Shown here one piece after another: positions 10,857 through 21,500 of a stretch of DNA of 64,000 bases. The DNA comes from Artocarpus heterophyllus. Lineage: Eukaryota > Streptophyta > Magnoliopsida > Rosales > Moraceae. The stretch is from the NCBI GenBank assembly GCA_025403435.1, contig CM046333.1, positions 38,461,521-38,525,520 of the forward strand, written 5' to 3'. Position numbers and translations under genes: made by a program. Below the pieces are notes generated by a model, which saw nothing but the letters and a program-made list of their open reading frames with translations, had not been told where the DNA came from and ran no database searches. Positions within the stretch are counted from its first letter, which is position 1. Each line of letters begins with the position of its first letter.

Positions 10857-12167
10857 GCAAACACCGCCGAGTCCTAGCAAACCCAATCATCAAGCCCCAC
10901 AAACTCCATCATGAGCCTCGAATTCCCAGGAAGCCCGACTTGCCATCGAGCATGCACGGCTAAGCTCCAATGAGGCAACGTGTAGAAGGAGTGGAGCTAT
11001 CAACGACAGCAATGAAAAATAGTCAAAGTTTAGAATCTTAGAGTTAGGGTTTAGACATGTTTTAAAATCAAAGGTTGAGATTAAAAGTTGTATTACATTA
11101 ATGGTTGAGATTTATCTAGATAAAGATTTGATATGAAATGGAGAGTGTGATCACTTTTGCTTGTTTTTATTTTTGATCTCATAAACATCACAATTTTGAG
11201 CCATTGATGTATAATCTAAATGTTCAAAATTTAAAATCCACTGATGAAGAATATTAGTTCTACTACAACTTTTCTCTATAAGAAAATGCTCTATTTATGA
11301 ATGCGTATGTTAACTTATTTCAAAAATCAATTTTAAGAAAATCTATAGATTGGTTGAATTTAGAAATTTAGAAAAACGGCTAGCTGGAATATTCTTCTCG
11401 AATTTGATATAAACCATCTGTTAGTTTTTCTTATAGTTTTTTTTATTATTTAAATAACTATATATATGTTGGGTCTCGTATTTGTGGTGTTTGATAGGGT
11501 GGTTCTCAAGTTTCAACCCCAAATAATGTAAACCTTTCACAGGCTTTACTTAGGACAAAAGTTTACTATGCTATAAAGCCATCACGTGCTTATAGTAAAA
11601 ATGTATCTCCCTTATTCTCCTCATGGATAATATGATAAATATATATGGGCTAAAAATAAGAAAGAAAAGGTTAAAAAAAAAAAAGCCCGGGGGGGAGGAA
11701 GAGAGAGAAAAAAAAGTCAAACTTTTAAAATTAGAGAGTAAATTAGAATGAGAAATAAAATAATTAAAATACTTGTTTTAATTTCAAAAATAAAAATAAA
11801 ATACTCGTATTGAAAATGCTTATCTTATTTTATTTTAGAAATCAATTATAAGAAAATTAATTGATGATTGGTTGAATTGAGAAATTATGAGCATTTTTTT
11901 AAATCATCAAAAAAAAAAACGACAACATTGGGAACCCATCAATATCCAATAGAAAGCAAAGTCGGTCGCTATCTCTCTCTTAGTAAACTATATATACGTT
12001 AGGGATTGGTATTATGTTTCTCAAGCAAGTAATAGAATATGAGAATAGTATAGTCCCATTCAAAGAGATTTTACTTGGATTAGAAGTAGTATTCCTATTT
12101 TCCCGTTTCAATTGTGAGTCGTAATTCTAACGCTAAAGTACGCTATTTCAGTTCTAATTCTAAACGC

Positions 12168-12174
12168 TATAAAA
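12168..12174 (+). promoter_or_regulatory. Candidate TATA box, Cwc21-like copy 3
   Basis: TATAAAA, 107 bases before the start codon, identical in sequence and spacing to copy 1. The downstream reading frame is broken by a nonsense codon. Confidence 0.4.
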
Positions 12175-12274
12175 AATAGCCAGACACTCTCTGCTAGCTA
12201 GCATTACACAGCACAAAGAGGGAAAGAAGAGGCCATACAACACCCCTTGAGAGTGCGATTTGCGATTGAGAGAG

Positions 12275-12634
12275 ATGGATAACGGCATGGGTTTATCGTC
12301 TGCGAGAGGCTCTGGAAGCCATGGCTACACGCAAACCAACAAGTTCTTCGTGAAGCCCAAGAAGATCGCCGCCAAATCTAACGGCGGTGCAGCCATCGAA
12401 GGCGCTGGATGAGCAGGAGGAGTGTCGGAGAAGCTGAGAAGGGAGATTCTGGAGCAAGATCGCAAGCGCCACATCGAGCTCAAGCTTATCGTGCTCGAGC
12501 GCAAGCTCATTGATCAAGGCTACACAGAAGACGAGATCGACGAGAGGCTCGCTGAGGCTAGGAGGAATTTCGAAGCCGCTTCTCTCGCTGTTTCCGAGAA
12601 CAAAGGAATCTCATCGTGGTTTCTGAGCTTTTGA
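12275..12634 (+). pseudogene. Cwc21-like copy 3 with internal stop codon
   Basis: The frame matches copies 1 and 2 from the ATG at 12275 but has TGA at 12409-12411 where the others have GGA (GCT GGA GGA in copies 1 and 2, GCT GGA TGA here), truncating the protein at 45 residues before the cwf21 domain. The rest of the frame stays open to the same WFLSF stop. The only in-frame restart, a GTG at 12422, is not a credible plant start. Two His-to-Gln changes (LEQD and DQGY) also separate it from copies 1 and 2. A short tandem duplication of GATAGATTGATGTTAGG follows at about 12651-12688. Its position next to the main DUF1997 gene suggests it descends from the ancestral locus. Confidence 0.8.
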
Positions 12635-13647
12635 GTTTTTAGGTCCTTCAATAGATTGATGTTAGGTTTCGATAGATTGATGTTAGGGTTTAATAACTCA
12701 CTGATTAAAATTTGTAAATAGATTTTGTTGATGGATATGAAATAACCTAAACAGTACTATGATACTATTTGGAAAGCTGTAAATATATATATATATATAT
12801 ATATATACATATGTTTTATCATGATTGATATTTGGGTTTAATAGCTTAGTGATTGTAATTTGAAAAGATATGTAGCGACGTTTTTAGAGACAATGTTGTT
12901 AATTTTTTTTTTTTTACAAAGTTTAACACTAATGGATTTATCTCCTTATTTTATTTTGTTTATTTATTTATTTATGTAATCTTTGTTCTACATGTCTCTT
13001 GGCCTCGATCAATCGAAGTTTTTTATCGGTTTCCTAGCGTTGGAACCTATTGCACGAATTACTCTTTTGTGTGTTTTATGAGAATTTACAGGCGAAATCG
13101 TTGTGATGAGGTTAAGTTTTCTGGTATCATAAGGTCATTTTAGTCTGAACAAATGCATGTATTACCCTAATTTGGAATGGAATTTGTTTCTTGTTCAAAC
13201 AAATACAGAATCAATTTAGAAAGGAAAAACAAATTCTATCATAGGATCAGACAGCGTTATTTTCTTCCAAAAGACCTGAAAAGGGAATATTGTCACGTTC
13301 GTCAGTTGTCATGTTCATAAATTTCTTACCGAGAAGGATTTAGATTAGAACTGCAAAATTGCCTCTTGAGCAACAATTAGAGGCACAACATTGATAAAGA
13401 GGAAGAGTGGACAATAAGAAACAATTACAATCATAAAAAAAAATTAAAAATAAAATAAAATAAAATAAAAGATCATGGGGTTGTCAAATTACTACAATAA
13501 TCTCCTTTGACTGTCAACATTGGGCCTAAAATTAAAATTACACGGGGCCAACTAGAATTAAAATCTAGATTGAATGAAACAAAGAGGCTCTCTATAATAT
13601 GAAGTGGTCAAAACTAAAAAAGGCTCAAATTTTCTTATTTGGAGATT

Positions 13648-16600
13648 TTATGGAACAGGGTCTAACTGTTGTTGATGAACCCAATTGCCATAATCTTGTA
13701 ATAGTTGTTGCAGGAGCAATGGAACCAGCCTATCCAATAAAGCTTGTAGCATTCTGTTGTATGCACACCATCATAATTCCACTTCATTAACAATGGTCCA
13801 TAGTTGCTTGTAGTTACATATTTGATAGTGCTAATTGGTTATTATTTATGTTAAGAACTTATATTTTGCTAAACATAGCTGAGATAATAATAGCAATAAT
13901 AATAAGTTCCTAGGAGAATAAATGCGGCTAGAATGCGTGTATGTGTGTGACTTATTGATAGATTACAAATTCTTCCCATTTGGAAAAAAAAAAAACAAAA
14001 CAAAAACAAAAACAAAAACCAAAACCAAAAACCCAAAAACAAAATAAAAGTAAAATAAAATGAAAACTTACAAACTTCCGGGACGCTCAACTGTTGATGC
14101 CGGCATCATGGTAAAAGGGCGTGTGTAAATCTACAAATGACAATGGTTTGGATGCTATTTTAGACACCATGCTACCCACTCAAAGTGCAACTTGCAAAAT
14201 CTTTTGAGGGAAAAAGGTAAGTATAGCAAAAACTGTTTCATTGGAATGAAAATACGAGCCTAATACAGCAAAATATCTTGTATGTCAAAATAGGGATATT
14301 ATCATTTTGGTATCTTGTGTTTTAAAGAAATATCACACTGATACCCTACTATTTGAAAAATATCAAAACGGTAGCCTGAAGTTTTCAAAAATACCATGTT
14401 GGTACGCTGAGTTCAAGTTTTTTGACATGAAATTTCCTTTTTACCAAAAATCATATTTTAAAAAACCGTAGAGTATCATTTTGATATTTTTTAAACAACA
14501 GGGTACTAATATGAGTTCCCTTAAAATACAAGGTACCAAAATGGTAAAAACCCCGTCAAAATAAAGTAAATAGAGATTTTTTTTTTCCATGCTGAACACA
14601 AATTATACGTCCGTCATGTCTACTAACTAGGTGGCAACCAAGGTGACAATGCCTGAAAATATTCCTGTAACTTCCTATGTAATATAAACATGGCAGAATA
14701 TGTGTATTAACCTCAAGAGTGAGATTTAACGTGACATCAACCTCCACAAATGATTCTGAATCATTCGTGTCCCATGTCATATGATTTCTCATGAATGCTG
14801 CAAATAAAATTGAAGATTATGACCTGGTTCATGAATACACATATATATTTTACAATATATAAGGTATTTGAGATAGCCATGTTGAATATCCTATGAATAA
14901 TTTAATCACAACAACTAGGACATTTAAAGCTTATAGATATTGAATACAACACTCGATTTTACATGAAGAAATCAGTAGGAAACAGAGGAGGGTTATGGCT
15001 TCCAAATAAATCGCTCAAAAGTCAAGAGCAGATATTGAAACGAATTCAGATTCGTTATCCTGAATTTCATGTTATATTGGCTGTTCTTTAAGGATTTTTT
15101 AAATTTTAGAAACTCTATGAGATGACATAACAAATCCTATCCTGACAGTCCAAGTAGACTCCTTTTAATTCTAACAATGCACCTTCTTAAAACAAAAAAA
15201 AAAAAAAAAAGAGAGTTTTGTAAAGCCTACGGCAAACTCTGTCCAAAATTCTTGGTTGATTCTTCCAAGTGATAACTTTTATGTCATATCAAAATATGTA
15301 CCTGAGAAATGGCTGTTTTGCTGTTCCATGATTTCCGAACCCTCAAACTGCAAAAAATAATTTGATAATTTCAATAAATGAAAGTGAAATCAATAATGTT
15401 TGGAAGCTTTGCTGAAAATAGTAGTTTCATGAGACAGCTGGATGAACGCTTCATAAACTATTCACAAATATTGTTGAGTTTTCAACCATAACCTTGTGGA
15501 AAAAAGAACAGCTAAATATAGAAAAAGCTGATCAATAAGGGGCTAAAACACACTCAAAACCAAAACAAATTTATACCATTAAGTCAAAACTAAAACGCAA
15601 GAGAATACTTGAATGTTTTAATTCATACATAAGCATCAGAAAAAAGAGAGAAACCTTGTATTGATGCAATAATTAATTTTTATGATAATTCTTGTAGGGA
15701 AAAAAAAAAAAAGAATCCTTGACAACAATTTGTAGATTTGTGAAGAGGGCACCATCAAAACATGCGCTAAAGTCCTAGCTCGACCTTGTGGGGAAAAAGG
15801 TTTACTTTTTCTTTCGCCTAAAGCTGTACAAATTGACTTAAGTCACTCCACAAAATGCCTACACTTCTGTGGTAGCTTGTTTCTCCTAGAAACTTTATGT
15901 TGCTCCTAGTAGTATCACAATCCTAACAAACAGGGCAGAAATTCACCTTACAAGAAAGCATTTCAACAGTACAGTCTTCATTCGTTGGTGTCACTTCGCA
16001 AGTCAAGCACCGGGGCTGCTTCAAAGCTCAAAAGTCGAACTCTTTGCAGAGTGCACCTGCAAAAACAAGGAGCTTTTCTTTTCATTGGAGACAGAAGATA
16101 AGATCAATGATAAGGCGGGTCAATTCGACAGTCCACTAGGACGGTGCATCAAAAAGCTCAGAGCTCAATTTCTCCAATCTAATAAGCCGTGACATGCTTA
16201 TTCTTATGGCAAAATTAGATTCAACAACAATTTAATTTATCTGCCTTTGACTTATGCAGCACAAAAGCACAATGCATAAATATTCTCTATAAGTGACCCA
16301 GGCAATCATCTTAATATTCCCAATATGTTTTAAGGAAGAACAACATTCATGGGCTTCCATGCATCACCAAAAGTGTTCCCCTTAGGATAGTAGTTTTTTT
16401 TTTTTTTCATGGATCACTGAAATGTGGTACCTACCCATTAGAGCAATCAAAGACCAACCTTCTCTTTTGTGATATGAAATGGCAAACCATGAAAAAGCAG
16501 TATCATCACAATGTGCAACCAAAATATTACTTGTTACAAGAAAATAAACATGGGACAAAAGGATAATTTCAGGTATACATATTTCACAGATTTTGACACA

Positions 16601-17143
16601 AATAGTAAAATTTTTCACGATGTCTATTGTTTCTCTTTTTGATAACTTAAACAATAGATAAGAGGGATGGAAGGAAGGACCTGTAAGTATTGGCACCAAG
16701 GTATCGGAAACTTTTCATAAGCATTGGTATTGAGCAAGGCTTCAATTGCAGATGGGTGGCTTAAGAATTCACCAATATGAAATTTTTCATTCCCATAGTC
16801 ATTTCCATAATTTGGCAGCTTGACTCTTTCCTTTTTTGCAGCTGACAAATTTGCTTTCTTTGTATTTGACTCTGACTGAGTTGCATTGGCTACTTTTATC
16901 ACTCCAAATTTAGTCCTGAAAGAAGCCAAGAAAATATGTCCTAATCACTTCCATAAGTGTGTTTGCTGTTAGATTTGTGTGTTTTGTTTCCTAGTTCAAA
17001 ACCCAGAAATATTTTTGCAAGAATTTTTCAATTCACTTTGGAAAAAAAAAAAAAAAAGAAAGAAAGAAAAACCTGGGCTTAAGAAGTGGAACAGCAGAGG
17101 ATGCAAATGAAGCACGGCCATGCCACTTGGAAGTCAAAATCAT
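13648..17143 (-). pseudogene. DUF1997-family gene, seven exons, two apparent frame breaks
   Basis: Minus-strand exons with GT-AG borders: 17143-17073, 16915-16681, 16056-15947, 15347-15302, 14797-14712, 14130-14072, 13753-13648. The protein resembles plant DUF1997 proteins, predicted plastid proteins of unknown function. It has a Ser-rich possible transit peptide (MILTSKWHGRASFASSAVP), then EFLSHPSAIEALLNT, ANTYRC, FEAAPVLDLR, FEGSEIMEQQNSHF, AFMRNHMTWDTNDSES, TRPFTMMPASTVERPGS and LVPLLLQQLLQDY, ending LDPVP. Exon 2 (235 nt) and exon 3 (110 nt) are each one base too long for the phases of the flanking introns. The family sequence switches frame near 16718 and near 15996. Without those two bases it would be 236 residues. 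So this is a recent pseudogene, or the assembly has two indel errors. Its last two exons lie in array unit 3; a MITE sits in intron 5. Confidence 0.75.
14293..14554. mobile_element. Foldback MITE with 9-bp target duplication (Mutator-like)
   Basis: A 262-bp element flanked on both sides by GTCAAAATA (14284-14292 and 14555-14563). The left arm GGGATATTATCATTTTGGTA pairs with the reverse complement of the right end (GGGGTTTTTACCATTTTGGT), and the similarity continues for about 100 bases into each arm, so most of the element can fold back. A 9-bp duplication with long TIRs is characteristic of Mutator-superfamily MITEs. It lies in intron 5 of the DUF1997 gene. A fragment of the same family is seen at about 20316-20395. 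Confidence 0.8.
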
Positions 17144-18536
17144 TACTTTGGTACAGAAAAAATTATTTTAAAATAAATGGAGATGCAAATATGAAAGAAA
17201 TGGAAAACCCAAATGGGAAGCAAAATATGTTGTGGGCAACCAAAATTCTGAATTCTTTTCCTTGAGAAATGGAAAGGACAACAGAAGAATTCACAGTTTG
17301 GTTGCTCAGAAAAGTGAGAAGGGGAAAGAAAGGGATGGAATATCAGTTCAACAGTTTTGGTATTATGTAATTTGTTTTAGTTCAAAGGAAGTGGAGATTA
17401 GAGGTTGCTGAGGAAGAAGGAAGGTGGAGAGCGATTGGTGCTGTAGATGGCTGGTTTTGTGTTCATTTATTACGGAAATGCCATTGCACTTAGTTGATGG
17501 TTGATGGGCCCACCAAACGAGAAAGCTCTCCAATCATCTTCGCTCCTGTCGGCTAAGATGTTATCCACATTCCGCGCACAACTTATTTTTGAACTTTGTT
17601 TTTCCCCCCTTTAACATGGGATCCTACGTTAAGAGGTACGGTGATGTACGACTGCAGAAAGTTTGCCTAACAAACACATCAAAGAAAAAGCACCGAATTC
17701 GATAATAGTTTGAGGCGTCACCGTTTTTTTTTTTCTCAATGAAAAGGACACCACTTGATAGAACTAACACAGATAACTATAGGTTCGTTTGATGCACATG
17801 TTTTAAAGTTATATGGTTTAAAATTTTATAATTTAAACAATTAGTTTTAAATAGTGTAATTTAAACAGTGATTTTTAACTAACGTTTAAAATATAAAGAT
17901 TTAAAATAAAAATAAAACATTACAACAAGTTTAAAATGAAAACTAATGTTTAAAAAACTATAATTTATAAAAAAAAAAAAAACAGTTTTTATTGTAGAGA
18001 ATAATTCAAAACATAATAACTTGAAAAGTGTATAAAGTTTAAATTTTAAATGTATTAATCAACTTAAAACTATCTCTATAGTTTAAACTAATATCAATTA
18101 TTATTCTATCAAACATCAGTTTAAAACATCTTTATAACTTAAATTGACTTAAACCGTTTGAAACCTACGTACCAAACAACCTATATACATCATCGGTTAA
18201 AAGAATCACTGGTACTTAATTGTCTGTGTGCAATTAAAAAAACAAAAGAAAATGAAATATAACCAACCCCGGCGTGACAACAATAAATTGAAATAACGCT
18301 TACATTTGAGGCATCAAGGATGAGACACTTTTAAAAGACGGGCGTCATATTGCATTCATTTTCTCGTTTACAGACCATAAATTGGACGACTAACAAGGGC
18401 ACTTCAAATATATCCCCACAATCACATGATAAATCAACGATGGTAACAAAATTTAGTGACAATCGCATACAGAAAATCATTTTTCGGCAATTTCGAATCC
18501 TGAAAACTAAGATTTAAAAACCATCTTAAAATATAC
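17144..18536. other. Intergenic region between the DUF1997 and RsmH loci
   Basis: Upstream flank of the DUF1997 gene followed by AT-rich DNA. Apart from the MITE at 17780-18183 I see no gene. The last 300 bases before 18537 would hold the 3' UTR of the methyltransferase gene. Confidence 0.6.
17780..18183. mobile_element. AT-rich MITE with hAT-like termini
   Basis: About 404 bases starting TAGGTTCGTTTGATGCACA and ending CGTACCAAACAACCTA; the reverse complement of the end (TAGGTTGTTTGGTACG) matches the start. The interior is made of degenerate TTTAAA-rich repeats. Target duplications are unclear because both flanks read TAT. Confidence 0.6.
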
Positions 18537-21500
18537 TCAATTCTTCTGAATAACTCTAAGCTTAGCACTTCGACTCCGGCAGTTTATTTTCTCCTCCTCC
18601 TCTGATGGTGTTATTGGTCTCTTTGTGAGAATTGTTCCTTTACAGCCATGTATCATTTGTTTAATCCAAGCTTCATTTTCAGTAATGTCATTTCTGAACT
18701 TTTTCTCGTCTTTCTTGTATGTATTTTCATTTTCTATGTCTCCATCGCTGCTGCCAATGACGTGAAGAAATGTCTGTTTCACAATTCTGTCCTCCAAACT
18801 GTGGAAAGAGATGACAGCAAGCCTACCCCCAGGCGCAAGGCAATCGAAACACGCGTGGAGAGAATCCTCTAGCGTTTTCAGTTCGTTGTTTACGGCTATT
18901 CTCAAAGCCTGGAACACTCTGGTTGCCGTCTTAATCCAACCTTGCCTCCCTCCTGTCAATTAATTTAATGTTGCGCATCAAATATTTATACCTAGACAGA
19001 CATTTCTTAATTTCTATGGAAATATATTTCAAGCTCTCTCATAGAAACAGATGACGATGATAAGCATATTACTTCTACGATCGCTCAAGCAAATTCGTCA
19101 TAATATTGTCATCTTTTTCCTTGCAATAACAATAATAAACAAAAGTAAGACTGTGGCAAAGGAGAATTGAGGTAGTTTTACCTCTACTCCAAGAACTTGA
19201 GTTTCGGATAAGATCAACAAGTTCCCTAGTGTAGTGCAAACCACCGCGTGAACGGGCTCTCACGATTTTATTCTGAAGAGAGTACCAGTTGCTTTCTTGC
19301 CCGTAATCCCGTAAGATCTTTCCAACCTCGGCATCTGGCCAAGTATTTAATATGTCTTCTGCTTTCAGACTTGCCTGTCATAGACCTGCTCCAATCAGTG
19401 AAACGAAACAGAGATTTAAAACTACGCAGCATATTAAGATACATATGTTTTGGGGGTAAAACTTGTGTTATTGTTAAAATATGAGTCTAATTAATATATT
19501 AAAGAAAGAGAGTGCATTTTGAAACTTAAAACCAGTGGCTGAACGCATAAAAGAACAGTTATTTAGAAGCAAAAAAGACACTTGCTAGAAAAGCAAGGTG
19601 TCGAAAGCTTGCTACCAGTTGAACAAAAGAAGAACCAAGGTGCCAAGAGCTTGCTGCCGGATCGACAGCAGTGGAACAGGGTGGCAGCAAGCACTTCTGC
19701 TGGAATTCCAACCCACAAGTTTCAGCACATACCCATAGATTTCAATTGCCTGTTTTCGAAGATTCCTAGGTATCAAAGCCTACACAGCCATCAAAGGGGG
19801 GTCCAGACACAGACCAACAAGAGAAATTTAGACATTTTTCCGTCACAGCTCAACCAGTCTATCCTTTTTCCCTTTCTCCCCTAACCAATAACCAATCCGC
19901 TGATTCCATAGTTAACTTTGATCTTTACATATTATCTCGGTCCTCTCTTTTACTAAAGAGCCAGTCCTCTCTTTTACTAAAGAGCCAGAGTTTGATACAA
20001 ACCCCAAGTCTCAAGTATGCTTGTGGCATTACATGTACACATATAACAAGATTATTATTACTTGTCTCCTTTAATTTTAGTCCTTTTATTTCTCTTTAGG
20101 CCGTTGCATTTTCAGCAAATTTATTTTAAGGGTTTTATTACTTTACTAGAGCTTGATACAAAACCCAAACTTCAATAATGCTTGTGGCAATACATGCACA
20201 CATTACACAACATTATTATTACTTGTCTGCTTTAATTTTTAGTCCTTTATTTCTTTTTAGCACGTTGCATTTTCAGCAATTTATTTTAAGGTTTTTATTA
20301 ATTTAATACCGTGTCTTTAACGAAATATCACATTGGTACCCTGTTGTCTAGAATATATTAAAAAGTTATCTTGTGGTTTTAAAAAAAAAAAAAAAAAACA
20401 TTCTAGTCCTTGAGCCCGTGTTTGGGGACAAGAATTTTCCAACTTACCATTTTATGAATAAACCCAAAATCAATTTCTTAACATTATAAAAGAAAATAAA
20501 AACAAAAAATAAAATTTCAATACAATTTTAGTCAAAGGTGGAGAGATTTATACTGGAATCTCGTGGAAAATTGGAAGGACGAGTAAATACAGGGATAACA
20601 ACCACATTTTCCTTAAGATTCCAACATAGGTCTCTCCCCCTTTGATTTTCAATATAGGCAATACTTAGTTCAGATTCAGTGCTGGTAAGCTTGGATTCCA
20701 ACTGAGAAATTTTGGCATCAGCATAAACCTGGACCTCAGAAATGCATTGAAATGCATGTGTAGTACGTGCATCTAACTGTCTGTGCTTACTTTTGAGCAT
20801 AATGCTCCAAGTCAACTTTTGTTTTCAGATGAATTTCAGGAAGTTGACAACCTGGAGCATTGATATGTTCATAAACCTCACTCGCTCAGTTTCTCCTATT
20901 TCAAAAAAGGTGGGAAGGTATGAAAGCTTATACTGATGCGGCTCTATCAGCTTAATTAGAAGTATGGGTATCAATGGTTTTCCAAAGTTATAGTGCATGT
21001 TGGTGCAAAAGAACGGGTAGTGGATTGAAATAGGTAAATTGTGACGAATAGAGATATCCATTAAAATTCAGAAGACTTCCATGTTTTGGGGTGGATTTCA
21101 TGTTATTGTCAAATTATTCATCAGTATACTGGTTAATGAATTAAAGTAAGATGGTTCATTTTGAAACTTAAAAACCAGAGGGTGTTTGCATACAAGAACG
21201 GCTGTTAGAAGCTTAGAAAGGGAACTTGCTAAGGGATAAAAGGCATCAAAAGCTTGCTGCTAGCTAGACAGCAATGGAGGAATGTGGCAGCAACCACTGC
21301 TAACAGAATCCCATCTTATTGGTTTCAGCAAATGCCCATGGATCTCAATGGGCTATTTTCAGAGATTCCTAGGTGAAGGAGCTTCTATAAATAGTAGCAT
21401 ACACAGCCATTATGGAAATATTGTAGCAATAGTATCTCTCACAATATACTTAATCTCCTTCCTTTTCCTCTCTTCTAAAAACAGCAACCCAAAATTTTCT

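Larger units (their letters stand above)
2366..14272. repeat. Tandem array A-B-A-B-A containing three Cwc21-like copies and DUF1997 3' exons
   Basis: Three long, closely similar blocks lie head to tail. A1 is about 2366-5396, A2 about 6347-9906 and A3 about 10857-14272; A1-A2 and A2-A3 are joined by B spacers (5397-6346, 9907-10856). Matching start points are 3981 and 4510 bases apart and the ORF start codons 3985 and 4500 apart. Similarity runs through coding, promoter and 3' flanking DNA, so this is segmental tandem duplication and not dispersed insertion. A3 leaves the repeat at about 14272 and continues into unique introns and exons of the DUF1997 gene, so A3 probably sits at the ancestral position. 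A1 is about 500 bases shorter than A2, mostly because of a deletion near 4355-4380. Confidence 0.92.

Noticed and set aside
20528..20815. 95-codon minus-strand frame with coiled-coil-like composition in RsmH intron 3
   Set aside because: It lies between LTR-like repeats in an intron, with no recognised domain and no splice connection to RsmH exons.
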